Positions 1-7,204 are shown, counted from the first letter of the stretch. The stretch is DNA of 11,081 bases from an uncultured Oscillospiraceae bacterium (GCA_910584605.1 CAJUAW010000085.1:927-12007); one strand, 5' to 3'. The notes: generated from the sequence alone by a model not told the origin. Translations and numbers: made by a program.

Positions 1-1280
1 GGAAAATCGTCGCTGACCAGGATACGCAGTACCGCGGTGCTGTCGGTGATCAAATGGAACAAAAATTCCAGATGGGGCTGGCCTGCCAGGGCCTTGCGGC
101 ACACCGCCAGCATGTTGGTGATGGCCTTCCCGGTCCGCTGGTACGCCTCCATCCGGGGGGCGCGGACCTGATCCCGAAACTGCGTCTTGACCTGCTCCCA
201 GCCGGCCAGGGAGTTCACCTCTCCCATCGCCAGCCCCCGCAGGAAGCTCTGAGCGGGGCGGTCCTCCACCGATCCGCTCCGGGCAATCAGCTCCTCGCTC
301 AGGTATCCGGCCAGCGCCGGGTCCTCCTTCATCTGCTGGGACAGGCCGGCCAGCACCCCGTGGACCACCCCGGCGGTGTCATCCAGGCAGACGGCCTCCT
401 CCGCCATGGTCTGTACCCGGCGCAGCAGCGCGGACACCAGCGACCAGCTGCGCTGGAAGTTCATCTGCTTGATGGCGGCCAGCGACTTGGGGGACCCCTC
501 CAGCACCAGCTGGATGACGCCGGAGGCAATGACCGAGGCGTACTGGGTGTAGTAGCTGAAAAAGCTCCGGGCCGCCTCCCCCGCCTGAATGTACTGGGCC
601 ATCAGAGCCAGGTCTGGCTGCTGGCTCGACTCCTCCAGGCGGGTCAGCATAATGGACAGGTCCTCCCAGCCCCGGGCGGTCACCAGGGCGGTACCGTCCT
701 CCTCCCGCTGGCAGATGTAGAAGTGTTCCTTGTGGTTGTCCAGGTAGGACAGCACCACCGGATGGATGTCCCGAGTCTTGGCATAGGCCCGCCAGGCGGG
801 GTAGTCCGGGACGATGTGGACCAGCCGCATCCGGCCGGCGGTGACCGGGTCCAGGGCGGAGGCCGCCCGGTTGTACTCCGTGGGGTTGCCCGCCAGCACC
901 AGCATCCACCCGTCCGGGATGGCGTGGGGACCGAAGGACTTGTCCTGCAGCAACTGGAGCATGATGGGCCGCAGAGACTCGGAGGCGCAGTTGAACTCAT
1001 CCAGGAAGAGGATGCCCTCCTGCAGGCTGGTCTCCTCCATGGTGCGGTAGATCTGGGCGATGATTTCGCTCATGGTGTACTCGGTCATGGACACGGTGCG
1101 CCCCTCCATGGTCCCCTGGATCAGCCTCGGCAGGCCGATGATGGACTGTCGGGTGTGGTGGGTGATGGAGTAGGACAGAAAGGCCAGCCCCTTGTCCTGA
1201 GCCACCTGGCGGACGATCTCCGTCTTGCCCACCCCCGCCGGACCCATCAGGCACACGGGCCTGGCCCGGCGGCGTTCCAT
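1..1280 (-). CDS. MoxR-like AAA+ ATPase domain, 3' part of a frameshifted ankyrin-ATPase gene, runs off left edge
   Basis: Reading leftward from an ATG at 1280 there are about 426 codons with no stop up to the window edge. The translation has a Walker A motif GPAGVGKT about 13 residues in, a Walker B-like GILFLDEFN, and a sensor-1-like LAGNPTEYN. These mark a MoxR/ChlI-type AAA+ ATPase, a family of chaperone-like ATPases that often act with a von Willebrand A protein; that partner would lie beyond the left edge. The ATG at 1280 has no convincing ribosome site, and a stop in this frame lies shortly upstream in the ankyrin region. I therefore read this as the continuation of the gene starting at 1608, entered by a +1 shift in the GCG-repeat tract at 1287-1297. 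What it remodels cannot be told. Domain call is firm; gene integrity is not. Confidence 0.8.
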   Translation of the reverse strand, partial: MERRRARPVCLMGPAGVGKTEIVRQVAQDKGLAFLSYSITHHTRQSIIGLPRLIQGTMEGRTVSMTEYTMSEIIAQIYRTMEETSLQEGILFLDEFNCASESLRPIMLQLLQDKSFGPHAIPDGWMLVLAGNPTEYNRAASALDPVTAGRMRLVHIVPDYPAWRAYAKTRDIHPVVLSYLDNHKEHFYICQREEDGTALVTARGWEDLSIMLTRLEESSQQPDLALMAQYIQAGEAARSFFSYYTQYASVIASGVIQLVLEGSPKSLAAIKQMNFQRSWSLVSALLRRVQTMAEEAVCLDDTAGVVHGVLAGLSQQMKEDPALAGYLSEELIARSGSVEDRPAQSFLRGLAMGEVNSLAGWEQVKTQFRDQVRAPRMEAYQRTGKAITNMLAVCRKALAGQPHLEFLFHLITDSTAVLRILVSDDF

Positions 1281-1608
1281 GCGGTAGCGCCGCCGCCTGG
1301 AGGCAGAAGTCCAGCCCGACCCGTCCCGAGTCCGCCAAGCTCCAGCAGTTCAGCAGACGCTTGGTCAATGTCACATCCAGCTCCGGCTCCTGAAGCAGCC
1401 GCTCCACACTGTGGTGCGCACAGCCCTCCATGGCGGCCTCAAGCGGGGACCTGCCCGAGCCGAGCCGGTTGACATTGCCTCCCCGGCTGAGCAGGATGTC
1501 CAGAATGTCCACCCGGTTCCGGCCGGCGGCCCTCTCCACCAGACCGCCATCCGCATCCTCCTTCCCCTGGCTCAACACCCACTCCACTGCCTGCATCAGC
1601 CGGTCCAT
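1281..1608 (-). pseudogene. Ankyrin-repeat N-terminal part of the frameshifted ankyrin-ATPase gene
   Basis: The ATG at 1608 follows a GGAG ribosome site 6 bases upstream. About 104 residues read as ankyrin-like helical repeats, for example DILDILLSRGGNVNRLGSG followed by SPLEAAMEG and HSVERLLQEP. After FCLQ the frame becomes a low-complexity shadow rich in G, H and P that would stop at 997, while the ATPase sequence continues in the +1 frame. Removing one base from the GCGGCGGCG-like tract at 1287-1297 joins the halves as FCLQAARYRMERRRARPV. The likely ancestral product is one protein spanning 1-1608 with ankyrin repeats as a docking arm for the ATPase. Alternatives are a sequencing indel, programmed +1 frameshifting, or two overlapping genes. 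The absence of a ribosome site for the second frame argues against the last. Confidence 0.65.
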
Positions 1609-1679
1609 CTAGCTCTCCGGCTCGATCCGCAATTCACCGAGCTGCTCAGAGTCTGTAGAGAGTACAGCAACCCCGCCCA

Positions 1680-2568
1680 TCATACCAGTTCCTCTCCGTT
1701 ATTCATCATCGCCCGCAGATCAGAGCGGGGCATCTTCGATTCTTTCCGTCCGCACAGCCTCTGGACTGTCACTCCGCCGTACAGCTCCAGCAGAAGGCAG
1801 CACTCCTCCTGTTCCGCCACCTGGGCGCAGTCCAGAGGGGTGACGGGAAACATCCCTATCCCATCCACCCGCGACAGCCAGTTCCCCCCTGTGGTGCAGT
1901 CCAGGCCGTTCGGATCGGCGCCCAGTTCCAGCAGGGCCTCCAGGCAGCGTATCGAACCCATCTCCGCGCGCCACTTCAGGTAGGCCTGGACCATCTTCGG
2001 GTCCTCCGCCGCCAGAATTGCCGCCGCCTTGGGGCTCTCCAGCATCTGGCGGCACTGGCTCTCCAGGTCGCCCCGGGCATGCAGGCAGCAGAAACAGGGG
2101 ACTGTTCCTGTTTCCGAAGTCACCGGGGGTCAGCAGCTCTGCCAGCTCTATGCCGTACTTGCGGCACACGATCTCCTCCACGGCCTGACGCCGCGCCTCA
2201 TCCCCCGGCAGAGGCCCCCAGCTCAGGGCCTTTCGGGCAAACCGGGAGATGTCCTCCGCCCTCACCGGCAGCAGGCGTTCCACGCAGCGTATGGCGCCGC
2301 ACCAGATGGCCGCACTCAGCGGCTCACTGTTACGCCTGATATCGTAGGGATATACCTCCTCCTTCTGATGGACATAGCCAATGGGTTCCATCCACACGAT
2401 ATCCAGATCCATCTGATACAATGATCTGGCGATCTCCTGGTACCAATCTCTCTGGCCATCTGGCTCTCCGGCGGAAAGGGGCTGGCCCACGTCCCAGAAA
2501 GATAGATGGTATCCCCGCCCGATCAGCTTGATCACCGCCGCCAGATCGTCCAGCGCCGCCGGCGCCAA
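1680..2568 (-). pseudogene. Ankyrin-repeat protein gene, frameshifted and lacking a normal 5' end
   Basis: Two minus-strand frames carry one protein. The upstream frame (about 2568 to 2110) reads from LDDLAAVIKLIGRGYHLSF through SAAIWCGAIRCVERLLPV to IELAELLTPGDFG. The downstream frame (about 2100 to the TGA at 1680) reads CCLHARGDLESQCRQMLES, then the ankyrin-like GSIRCLEALLELGADPNGLD and TPLDCAQVAEQEECCLLLEL. They join by a +1 shift at a 24-base palindrome (2091-2114). The only start at the 5' end is a TTG at 2568 without a ribosome site; the frame continues upstream antisense to clpP-like sequence as non-ankyrin, Trp- and Pro-rich residues until a TGA at 2635-2637. The gene is thus probably cut at its 5' end as well. 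Role unknown; ankyrin repeats normally mediate protein contacts. It lies 71 bases upstream of the ankyrin-ATPase gene, in the same orientation. Confidence 0.65.
2091..2114. repeat. 24-base REP-like palindrome at the frameshift in the ankyrin gene
   Basis: Perfect 8-base arms GAAACAGG and CCTGTTTC flank the 8-base centre GGACTGTT. The element sits exactly where the ankyrin reading frame changes. Removing 22 bases (or any length of 3n+1) here would restore the frame, so an inserted small palindrome is one explanation. The other is a one-base change in the four-G run at 2097-2100. The core resembles GGGGAC...GTTCC palindromes that I recall from intergenic repeats of Bacillota; this is from memory. 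Confidence 0.45.
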
Positions 2569-2815
2569 GGGGAAGCGCAGGGCTCTGCCCCACGCCGAGG
2601 TGATGATCCACCAGCCCCTAGGGGGCCAGGGCGGTCAGACCAGCGATGTGCTCATCCACGCCCGCCACCTGGAAAAGTGCCGCGAGACCCTCACCGGTCT
2701 GCTGGCCGAACGCACCGGGCAATCCCGGGACAAGCTGGCCGCCGACATGGAGCGGGACTGCTTCCTGGATGCTCAGGAGGCGCTGGACTACGGCCTGGTG
2801 GACCAGGTTCTGTAG
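2552..2815 (+). pseudogene. clpP: 5'-truncated ClpP-like protease, C-terminal part only
   Basis: From about 2552 the plus strand reads AAGAKGKRRALPHAEVMIHQP and LGGQGGQTSD, then DMERDCFLDAQEALDYGLVD and a TAG at 2813-2815. This matches the C-terminal 85 or so residues of ClpP, usually about 195 residues long. The catalytic His (in MIHQP) and the Asp region (in MERDCF) are present. The GxSxA nucleophile segment and everything before it are missing, so it cannot be an active serine protease. Left of about 2550 the DNA is ankyrin coding sequence on the opposite strand, so this is a head-to-head junction of two gene fragments. The only in-frame start, a TTG at 2528, lies in ankyrin sequence. Several changes from housekeeping ClpP (such as GGQGGQTSDV) suggest a divergent paralogue rather than the main clpP. 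Confidence 0.75.
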
Positions 2816-2830
2816 CAAAGGAGGGATTCT

Positions 2831-3022
2831 ATGGACTATCAGGCCGCCGTGAAGCTCTGCTTTCTCCTGGGGTTCCTGTGCTGCTGGCTCATCACGCTGA
2901 CCATCCGCGCCGCGGCGGGAGCCGTCCGCATGCTGCTGCTGCGCATGGAGGTGAAGGAGCTGTCCCGCCAGGTGGAGCAGCTGGAGCAGGGGGAGGAACA
3001 CCGCTCCTCAGACAGCATATAA
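2831..3022 (+). CDS. Small membrane protein, 63 residues, one transmembrane helix and a coiled coil
   Basis: The ATG at 2831 follows the strong ribosome site AAAGGAGGG, 15 bases after the stop of the clpP-like fragment. The product has one hydrophobic helix at about residues 8-31 (LCFLLGFLCCWLITLTI and onward) and then a charged heptad-like stretch with VKELSRQVEQLEQGEE, ending in a short polar tail. I do not recognise a family. The predicted form is a single-pass protein with a short extracytoplasmic N-terminus or signal anchor and a cytoplasmic coiled coil. It was probably co-transcribed with the clpP-like gene; since that gene is truncated, its original promoter has probably been lost. A strong hairpin follows at once. 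The strong ribosome site and sensible composition support a real gene. Confidence 0.6.
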   Translation: MDYQAAVKLCFLLGFLCCWLITLTIRAAAGAVRMLLLRMEVKELSRQVEQLEQGEEHRSSDSI

Positions 3023-3062
3023 AAAGGCCCGTCCCAAACCGTAAAAACGGTCTGGGACGGGC
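3021..3062 (-). terminator. Rho-independent terminator for the activase-regulator transcript, possibly bidirectional
   Basis: Arms 3027-3042 (GCCCGTCCCA-A-ACCGT) and 3047-3062 (ACGGT-C-TGGGACGGGC) pair with one mismatch around an AAAA loop. On the minus strand the stem is followed by a five-T run (3025-3021), a good terminator 15 bases past the DeoR stop. On the plus strand only TGTTTCG follows, so ending the small membrane protein transcript there is possible but weaker. Confidence 0.85.
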
Positions 3063-3076
3063 TGTTTCGTCTGCGG

Positions 3077-3832
3077 TCAATCGGTCAAACACACCTCAAT
3101 GCCCTGCTCCTTCAAGGCTGCCAGCACCTCTTCGGAGACTGTCCGGCTGGTCACCACAATCTGGCCCTCCCTTTGGGGCAGATTCAGCGGCACGACTCCC
3201 CGGCGGGTGAATTTTTCGCTCTCGGTCAGCACCACCACCCGCTCCGCCTGGCCGGCCATATCCCGCACCGCCTGGGCCCGCATGTGGTCCTGATTGGTAA
3301 AGCCGGTGCGGGCGGACCAGCCGTCCACGCCGATGAAGAAGCGGCTGACAAAGAATCCCTCCGCGCACAGCCGCACCATGGGCCCCACCATGACCTGGGC
3401 CTCCGGCTGGTAGATCCCCCCCAGCAGGATCGTCTGGACCGCCCCCTTGCCCCGGATATAGGAGGCAATGAAGGCGCTGTTGGTGAGAATGGTCAAATCC
3501 TTCCGCCGCTGGACCAGCACGTCGGCCAGCAGGGCGCAGCAGCTGCCGCTCTCGATCATGATGGTGTCCCCGTTGTCCACCAGCTCCGCCGCCCGCTCCG
3601 CGATCTTGCGCTTGGCCTCGTAGTGATAGGCGATCCGGCTCTGGACATCGTCGGAGCTGCGCAGAAGGGCGCAGCCGTGCTCCCGGATGACCAGCCCCCG
3701 GCGCTCCAGATCGTCCAGGTCCTTGCGCATGGTGACCTGGGACACCCCCACCCGTCCAGCCAGGGCGGAGACCTCCAGCCGGTGCTCCGCAGTGAGCAGC
3801 TCCAAAATCATCGTTTCCCGGTCCTGTTTCAT
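3077..3832 (-). CDS. DeoR/GlpR-family transcriptional regulator of the glycyl-radical cluster
   Basis: This is a 251-residue protein, the usual length for DeoR/GlpR regulators. Residues about 5-57 form the winged helix-turn-helix, with LAGRVGVSQVTMRKDLDDLE as the recognition segment. Residues about 75-230 are the DeoRC sugar-phosphate sensor, with the phosphate-binding-type loop IMIESGSCC at 91-99, LTNS at 116-119 and FIGVDGW at 166-172. The family typically represses sugar operons and releases DNA on binding a phosphorylated sugar. The ATG at 3832 has the ribosome site AAGGAGAGG and lies 12 bases after the activase stop, so the two genes share a transcript. Gene position suggests it controls the divergent promoters at 4649-4752 through the inverted repeat at 4675-4709. 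The effector is likely a substrate or product of the kinase or the radical enzyme; this is inference. Confidence 0.9.
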   Translation of the reverse strand: MKQDRETMILELLTAEHRLEVSALAGRVGVSQVTMRKDLDDLERRGLVIREHGCALLRSSDDVQSRIAYHYEAKRKIAERAAELVDNGDTIMIESGSCCALLADVLVQRRKDLTILTNSAFIASYIRGKGAVQTILLGGIYQPEAQVMVGPMVRLCAEGFFVSRFFIGVDGWSARTGFTNQDHMRAQAVRDMAGQAERVVVLTESEKFTRRGVVPLNLPQREGQIVVTSRTVSEEVLAALKEQGIEVCLTD

Positions 3833-3844
3833 CGTTTCCTCTCC

Positions 3845-4615
3845 TTAAAAGAAGGCGTCGATCCCCGCGTCCAAAAACACCTGCCGGAATGACGCCAGCT
3901 CCTCCTCGTGGAGGGCGGGGACGTCCCGGTATGCGTATTCCCGGCTCAAAAGCGTATACTTGTTCTCCCCAAACTGGTGGAAGGGCAGCAGCTGGACCCG
4001 GTCCGCTCCCGCCTCCCCCAGGAGGCGGACAAAACCGGCGGCATCCTCCAGACTGTTGTTGTAGCCGGGGATCACCGGCAGGCGGGGCAGGACCTCCTTT
4101 CCGCGGGCAATGGCCCGGGCCAGATTGTCCAGAATCAGGCGGTTGTCCACGCCGGTCCCCCCCCTGTGCTGGTCCGGGTCCCAGTGCTTGATGTCGAACA
4201 GCAGCAGATTGGTCCGGTCCGCCACCCGGTCAAAGACCTCCGGCGGGGCATAGCCGGTGGTCTCAACGGCCGTATGGATGCGCCGCACCCCCAGCTTGGT
4301 GAGCAGTCCGGCGGCAAAGTCGGGCTGGGCCAGGACCTCGCCCCCGGACAGGGTCACGCCGCCGCCGCTCTCCTCGTAAAAGTCCCGGTCCTGGAGGCAG
4401 ATCGTTACCGCCTCCTCCACGGTCATCTCCTGCCGGTCCTTGGCCAGGGTGATCCCGTTTTCCAGCTGGCAGGGGGCCGGACTCTGGCTCTCCGGATTGG
4501 CGCACCATTTGCACCGCAGGGGACAGCCCTTCAGAAAGACCACCGTGCGGATACCAGGGCCGTCGTGAAGGCTGAATTTTTGGATGTTGAACACAATCCC
4601 AGTCCGGTTTTCCAT
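3845..4615 (-). CDS. Glycyl-radical enzyme activating protein (radical SAM), short form
   Basis: Activase that would use S-adenosylmethionine and a [4Fe-4S] cluster to install the glycyl radical on the enzyme encoded at 4802-7204. The radical-SAM motif CPLRCKWC gives Cys31, Cys35 and Cys38, followed by the family signature ANPESQ. Other marks are LSGGE at 89-93, ETTGY at 118-122, DIKHWD at 141-146, and LLPFHQFGENKY near the C-terminus. I chose the ATG at 4615 (256 residues) because AAGGTGG lies 8 bases upstream; an in-frame GTG at 4627 lacks such a site. Proteins with the CxWCANPESQ signature usually carry an eight-cysteine ferredoxin-like insert before the SGGE motif and are about 290-310 residues long. 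Here that stretch is about 50 residues with a single cysteine (Cys49), so the insert is absent, as in PflA. It is divergent from its likely target and heads the activase-regulator transcript. Confidence 0.93.
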   Translation of the reverse strand: MENRTGIVFNIQKFSLHDGPGIRTVVFLKGCPLRCKWCANPESQSPAPCQLENGITLAKDRQEMTVEEAVTICLQDRDFYEESGGGVTLSGGEVLAQPDFAAGLLTKLGVRRIHTAVETTGYAPPEVFDRVADRTNLLLFDIKHWDPDQHRGGTGVDNRLILDNLARAIARGKEVLPRLPVIPGYNNSLEDAAGFVRLLGEAGADRVQLLPFHQFGENKYTLLSREYAYRDVPALHEEELASFRQVFLDAGIDAFF

Positions 4616-4648
4616 GGGACACGCCACCTTTTTTCCATATGATAAAAA

Positions 4649-4677
4649 AGTATACCACAGAGAATTTTATATGTAAA
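4649..4677 (-). promoter_or_regulatory. Sigma-70-type promoter for the activase-regulator transcript
   Basis: On the minus strand a -35 box TTTACA (4677-4672) is followed by a 17-base spacer and a -10 box TATACT (4654-4649). Transcription would begin near 4642, giving a leader of about 27 bases that contains the ribosome site before the ATG at 4615. The boxes match the consensus at five of six positions each. Confidence 0.7.
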
Positions 4678-4709
4678 GGAAAAACTTACGAACAAAAATT
4701 TTTTCCTTT
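4675..4709. promoter_or_regulatory. Inverted repeat between divergent promoters, candidate DeoR operator
   Basis: Perfect 10-base arms AAAGGAAAAA (4675-4684) and TTTTTCCTTT (4700-4709) are separated by 15 bases. The left arm overlaps the -35 box of the minus promoter and the right arm ends 14 bases before the -35 box of the plus promoter. A repressor bound here could silence both transcripts. The arms are A/T-rich, so chance pairing or an UP-element effect remains possible. Confidence 0.4.
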
Positions 4710-4723
4710 TTCAAGCAAACCTA

Positions 4724-4752
4724 TTGACGAAAAAGCGCCGCTGTAGTATCAT
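4724..4752 (+). promoter_or_regulatory. Sigma-70-type promoter for the glycyl-radical operon
   Basis: A -35 box TTGACG (4724-4729), a 17-base spacer and a -10 box TATCAT (4747-4752) lie 50 bases upstream of the GTG start at 4802. The start of transcription would fall near 4759. A/T-rich DNA at 4690-4715 could act as an UP element. Confidence 0.7.
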
Positions 4753-4786
4753 CCAGTTATGGACGAAATAGAATAGGTTGCAAACG

Positions 4787-4793
4787 AAAGGAG
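4787..4793 (+). promoter_or_regulatory. Ribosome binding site that fixes the GTG start of the glycyl radical enzyme
   Basis: AAAGGAG lies 8 bases before the GTG at 4802. An in-frame TTG at 4778 lies upstream of this site and would place it inside the coding region, so the GTG is preferred. Confidence 0.75.
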
Positions 4794-4801
4794 AACCGAT
4801 T

Positions 4802-7204
4802 GTGAACAACTATTTTGGAACGCTTACCCCCCGCATGCAGCAGTTCCGGGAGGAGCTGCTGGCCGCCCAGCCCCAGGTCTGCGTGGAACGGGCGCTGATC
4901 ACCACAAAGGTCTACCAGGAACATCAGGACCAGCCCCTGGCCCTCAAGCGGGCGCTGATGCTGAAGGAGGTTCTGGAGCAGATGACCATCTTCATCGAGC
5001 CCCAGACTCTGATCGCCGGCAACCAGGCCAGCTCCAACCGCAGCGCCCCCATCTTCCCCGAGTACGCCATGAAGTGGGTCATCGACGAGCTGGACCAGTT
5101 CGAGCACCGGGACGGCGATGTATTCCACATCACCGAGGAGAACAAGCAGAAGCTGCGGGACATCGCCCCCTTCTGGGCGCACAACACCCTGCTGGACCGG
5201 GGGCTGGCCGCCTTTCCGCCCCACTCCAAGCTGTATTACGACCTGGGCATCATCAAGTCGGAGGGCAACATCACCAGCGGCGACGCCCACTGCGCGGTGG
5301 ACTACGGCCGGATGCTGAAGGCGGGCCTGCGGGATTATGAGCGCCGGGCCCAGGAGAAGCTGGACGCTCTGGACCTGACCGACTACAAAAATATCCAAAA
5401 GAGCTACTTCTACCGGGCCATCCTTATTGTGGTCCAGGCCGTCAAGGACTTCGCCGCCCGCTTCGCCGCCCTGGCGGAGGAGCAGGCCGCCTCCGCCGGG
5501 GCGGAGCGCAGAGCGGAGCTGCTGGACATGGCCGCCGCCCTGCGGAAGGCTCCCTATGAACCCGCCGGGTCCTTCCGGGAGGCGGTACAGGCCCTGTGGC
5601 TGGTCCATCTGGTGCTCCAGATCGAATCCAACGGCCACTCCCTGTCCTACGGACGGATGGACCAGTACCTGAACCCCTATTACGAGGCCGACCGGCAGGC
5701 CGGGCGCATCACCGAGGAGGCCGCCTGTGAGCTGATGTGCAACCTGTGGCTGAAGACCTACACCATCAACAAGATCCGCTCCTGGAGCCACACTCAGTTC
5801 TCCGCCGGGTCGCCGCTGTATCAGAACGTCACCGTGGGCGGCCAGACCGCGGACGGAACTGACGCCACCAACCCCATGAGCTGGTTGATCCTCAAGTCGG
5901 TGGCTCAGTGCCACCTGACCCAGCCCAACCTCACCGTCCGCTACCACAAAAACCTGCCCGACGACTTTATGAAGGAGTGCATTGAGGTGGTCCGCTGCGG
6001 CTTCGGCATGCCCGCCTTCAACGACGACGAGGTCATCATCCCCAGTTTCATTGCCAGGGGGGTCAAGCCGGAGGACGCCTACAACTACTCCGCCATCGGC
6101 TGCGTGGAGACCGCCGTCCCGGGCAAGTGGGGCTACCGCTGCACCGGCATGAGCTTCCTCAACTTCCCAAAGGCCCTGCTCATCGCCATGAACGACGGCG
6201 TGGACCCCGCTTCCGGCACCAAGCTGTGTGAGGGCATCGGCCACTTCCGGGAGTTTACCAGCTTCGACCAGGTGCTGGCCTGCTGGGACAAGGTCATTCG
6301 CGAGATGTGCCGCCAGTGCACCATCATCGACGCCACCTGCGACATGGTGCTGGAGCAGGACACCGCCGACATCCTCTGCTCCGCCCTCACCGACGACTGC
6401 ATCGAGCGGGGGCTGAACATGAAGGAGGGCGGCGCGGTTTACGACTTCATCAGCGACCTTCAGGTGGGCATCGCCAACCTGGCCGACAGCCTGGCCGCCA
6501 TGAAAAAGGTGGTCTTTGAGGACAAGGCGGTCACCCCCGCCCGGCTGTGGGAGGCCATGCAGGCCGACTTCCAGGGGGAGGAAAACGCCCGCATCCGCGC
6601 CCTGCTGGAAAGCGCCCCCAAGTACGGCAACGACGACGACTACGTGGACCAGCTGGTGGTGGACGCCTACAACGTCTACATCGACGAGATGAAGAAGTAC
6701 CACAACACCCGCTACGGCCGGGGACCCATCGGCGGGGTGTACTACGCCGGCACCTCCTCCATCTCCGCCAACGTCCCCCAGGGGGCGGGCACCCTGGCCA
6801 CCCCCGACGGCCGGAAGGCAGGGGAACCTCTGGCCGAGGGCTGCTCCCCCAGCCACAACGCCGACAAAAACGGCCCCACCGCCGTCTTCAAGAGTGTGTC
6901 CAAGCTGCCCACCGAGGAGATCACCGGCGGCGTGCTGCTGAACCAGAAGGTCACCCCCCAAATGCTCTCCAAGGAGGAGAACAAGCAGAAGCTGATCGCC
7001 CTGCTGCGCACCTTCTTCAACCGGCTCCACGGCTACCACGTCCAGTTCAACGTAGTGTCCCGGGAGACCCTGCTGGACGCCCAGGTCCACCCGGAGAATC
7101 ACCGGGACCTGATCGTCCGGGTGGCAGGCTACAGCGCCTTCTTCAACGTGCTGTCCCGAAAGACCCAGGACGACATCATTGCGCGGACGGAACAAGAACT
7201 GTAA
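4802..7204 (+). CDS. Glycyl radical enzyme, PflD/YbiW-like (formate C-acetyltransferase/glycerol dehydratase family)
   Basis: This is an 800-residue enzyme of normal family length. The thiyl-radical cysteine is Cys434 in SAIGCVETA, with Glu436 two residues later as in dehydratase/lyase-type members; pyruvate formate-lyase has two adjacent cysteines instead. The glycyl radical site is Gly776 in RVAGYSAFF, followed by the conserved tail QDDIIARTE. SLSYGRMDQYLNPYY at 280-294 is another family mark. A radical moves from Gly776 to Cys434 to start C-O or C-C cleavage or a rearrangement. It is paired with the divergent activase and followed 17 bases later by an FSA-type aldolase, like ybiW-fsaA and pflD-fsaB in E. 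coli. From memory, those enzymes have been reported to act on 1,5-anhydrohexitol 6-phosphates, which makes such a substrate the leading guess. Glycerol or diol dehydratase is less likely because no microcompartment or diol genes are nearby. Confidence 0.93.
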   Translation: MNNYFGTLTPRMQQFREELLAAQPQVCVERALITTKVYQEHQDQPLALKRALMLKEVLEQMTIFIEPQTLIAGNQASSNRSAPIFPEYAMKWVIDELDQFEHRDGDVFHITEENKQKLRDIAPFWAHNTLLDRGLAAFPPHSKLYYDLGIIKSEGNITSGDAHCAVDYGRMLKAGLRDYERRAQEKLDALDLTDYKNIQKSYFYRAILIVVQAVKDFAARFAALAEEQAASAGAERRAELLDMAAALRKAPYEPAGSFREAVQALWLVHLVLQIESNGHSLSYGRMDQYLNPYYEADRQAGRITEEAACELMCNLWLKTYTINKIRSWSHTQFSAGSPLYQNVTVGGQTADGTDATNPMSWLILKSVAQCHLTQPNLTVRYHKNLPDDFMKECIEVVRCGFGMPAFNDDEVIIPSFIARGVKPEDAYNYSAIGCVETAVPGKWGYRCTGMSFLNFPKALLIAMNDGVDPASGTKLCEGIGHFREFTSFDQVLACWDKVIREMCRQCTIIDATCDMVLEQDTADILCSALTDDCIERGLNMKEGGAVYDFISDLQVGIANLADSLAAMKKVVFEDKAVTPARLWEAMQADFQGEENARIRALLESAPKYGNDDDYVDQLVVDAYNVYIDEMKKYHNTRYGRGPIGGVYYAGTSSISANVPQGAGTLATPDGRKAGEPLAEGCSPSHNADKNGPTAVFKSVSKLPTEEITGGVLLNQKVTPQMLSKEENKQKLIALLRTFFNRLHGYHVQFNVVSRETLLDAQVHPENHRDLIVRVAGYSAFFNVLSRKTQDDIIARTEQEL

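Noticed and set aside
54..1472. Long plus-strand open frame across the ankyrin-ATPase region
   Set aside because: It is the antisense shadow of a GC-rich ATPase gene; the product is rich in H, Q, G and P with no motif, while the minus strand gives a clear Walker A and B protein.
2091..2114. The palindrome as a transcription terminator
   Set aside because: No T-run follows on either strand beyond TTTC, and it lies inside a coding region.
4616..4627. GTG at 4627 as the start of the activase
   Set aside because: The AAGGTGG site overlaps this start and is correctly spaced only for the ATG at 4615.
4778..4801. TTG at 4778 as the start of the glycyl radical enzyme
   Set aside because: The ribosome site AAAGGAG at 4787-4793 lies after it and is well spaced for the GTG at 4802.
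4757..7195. 812-residue minus-strand open frame antisense to the glycyl radical enzyme
   Set aside because: Its composition is repetitive V/G/H/Q with no domains or ribosome site, a typical shadow in high-GC DNA; the plus strand has all family motifs.
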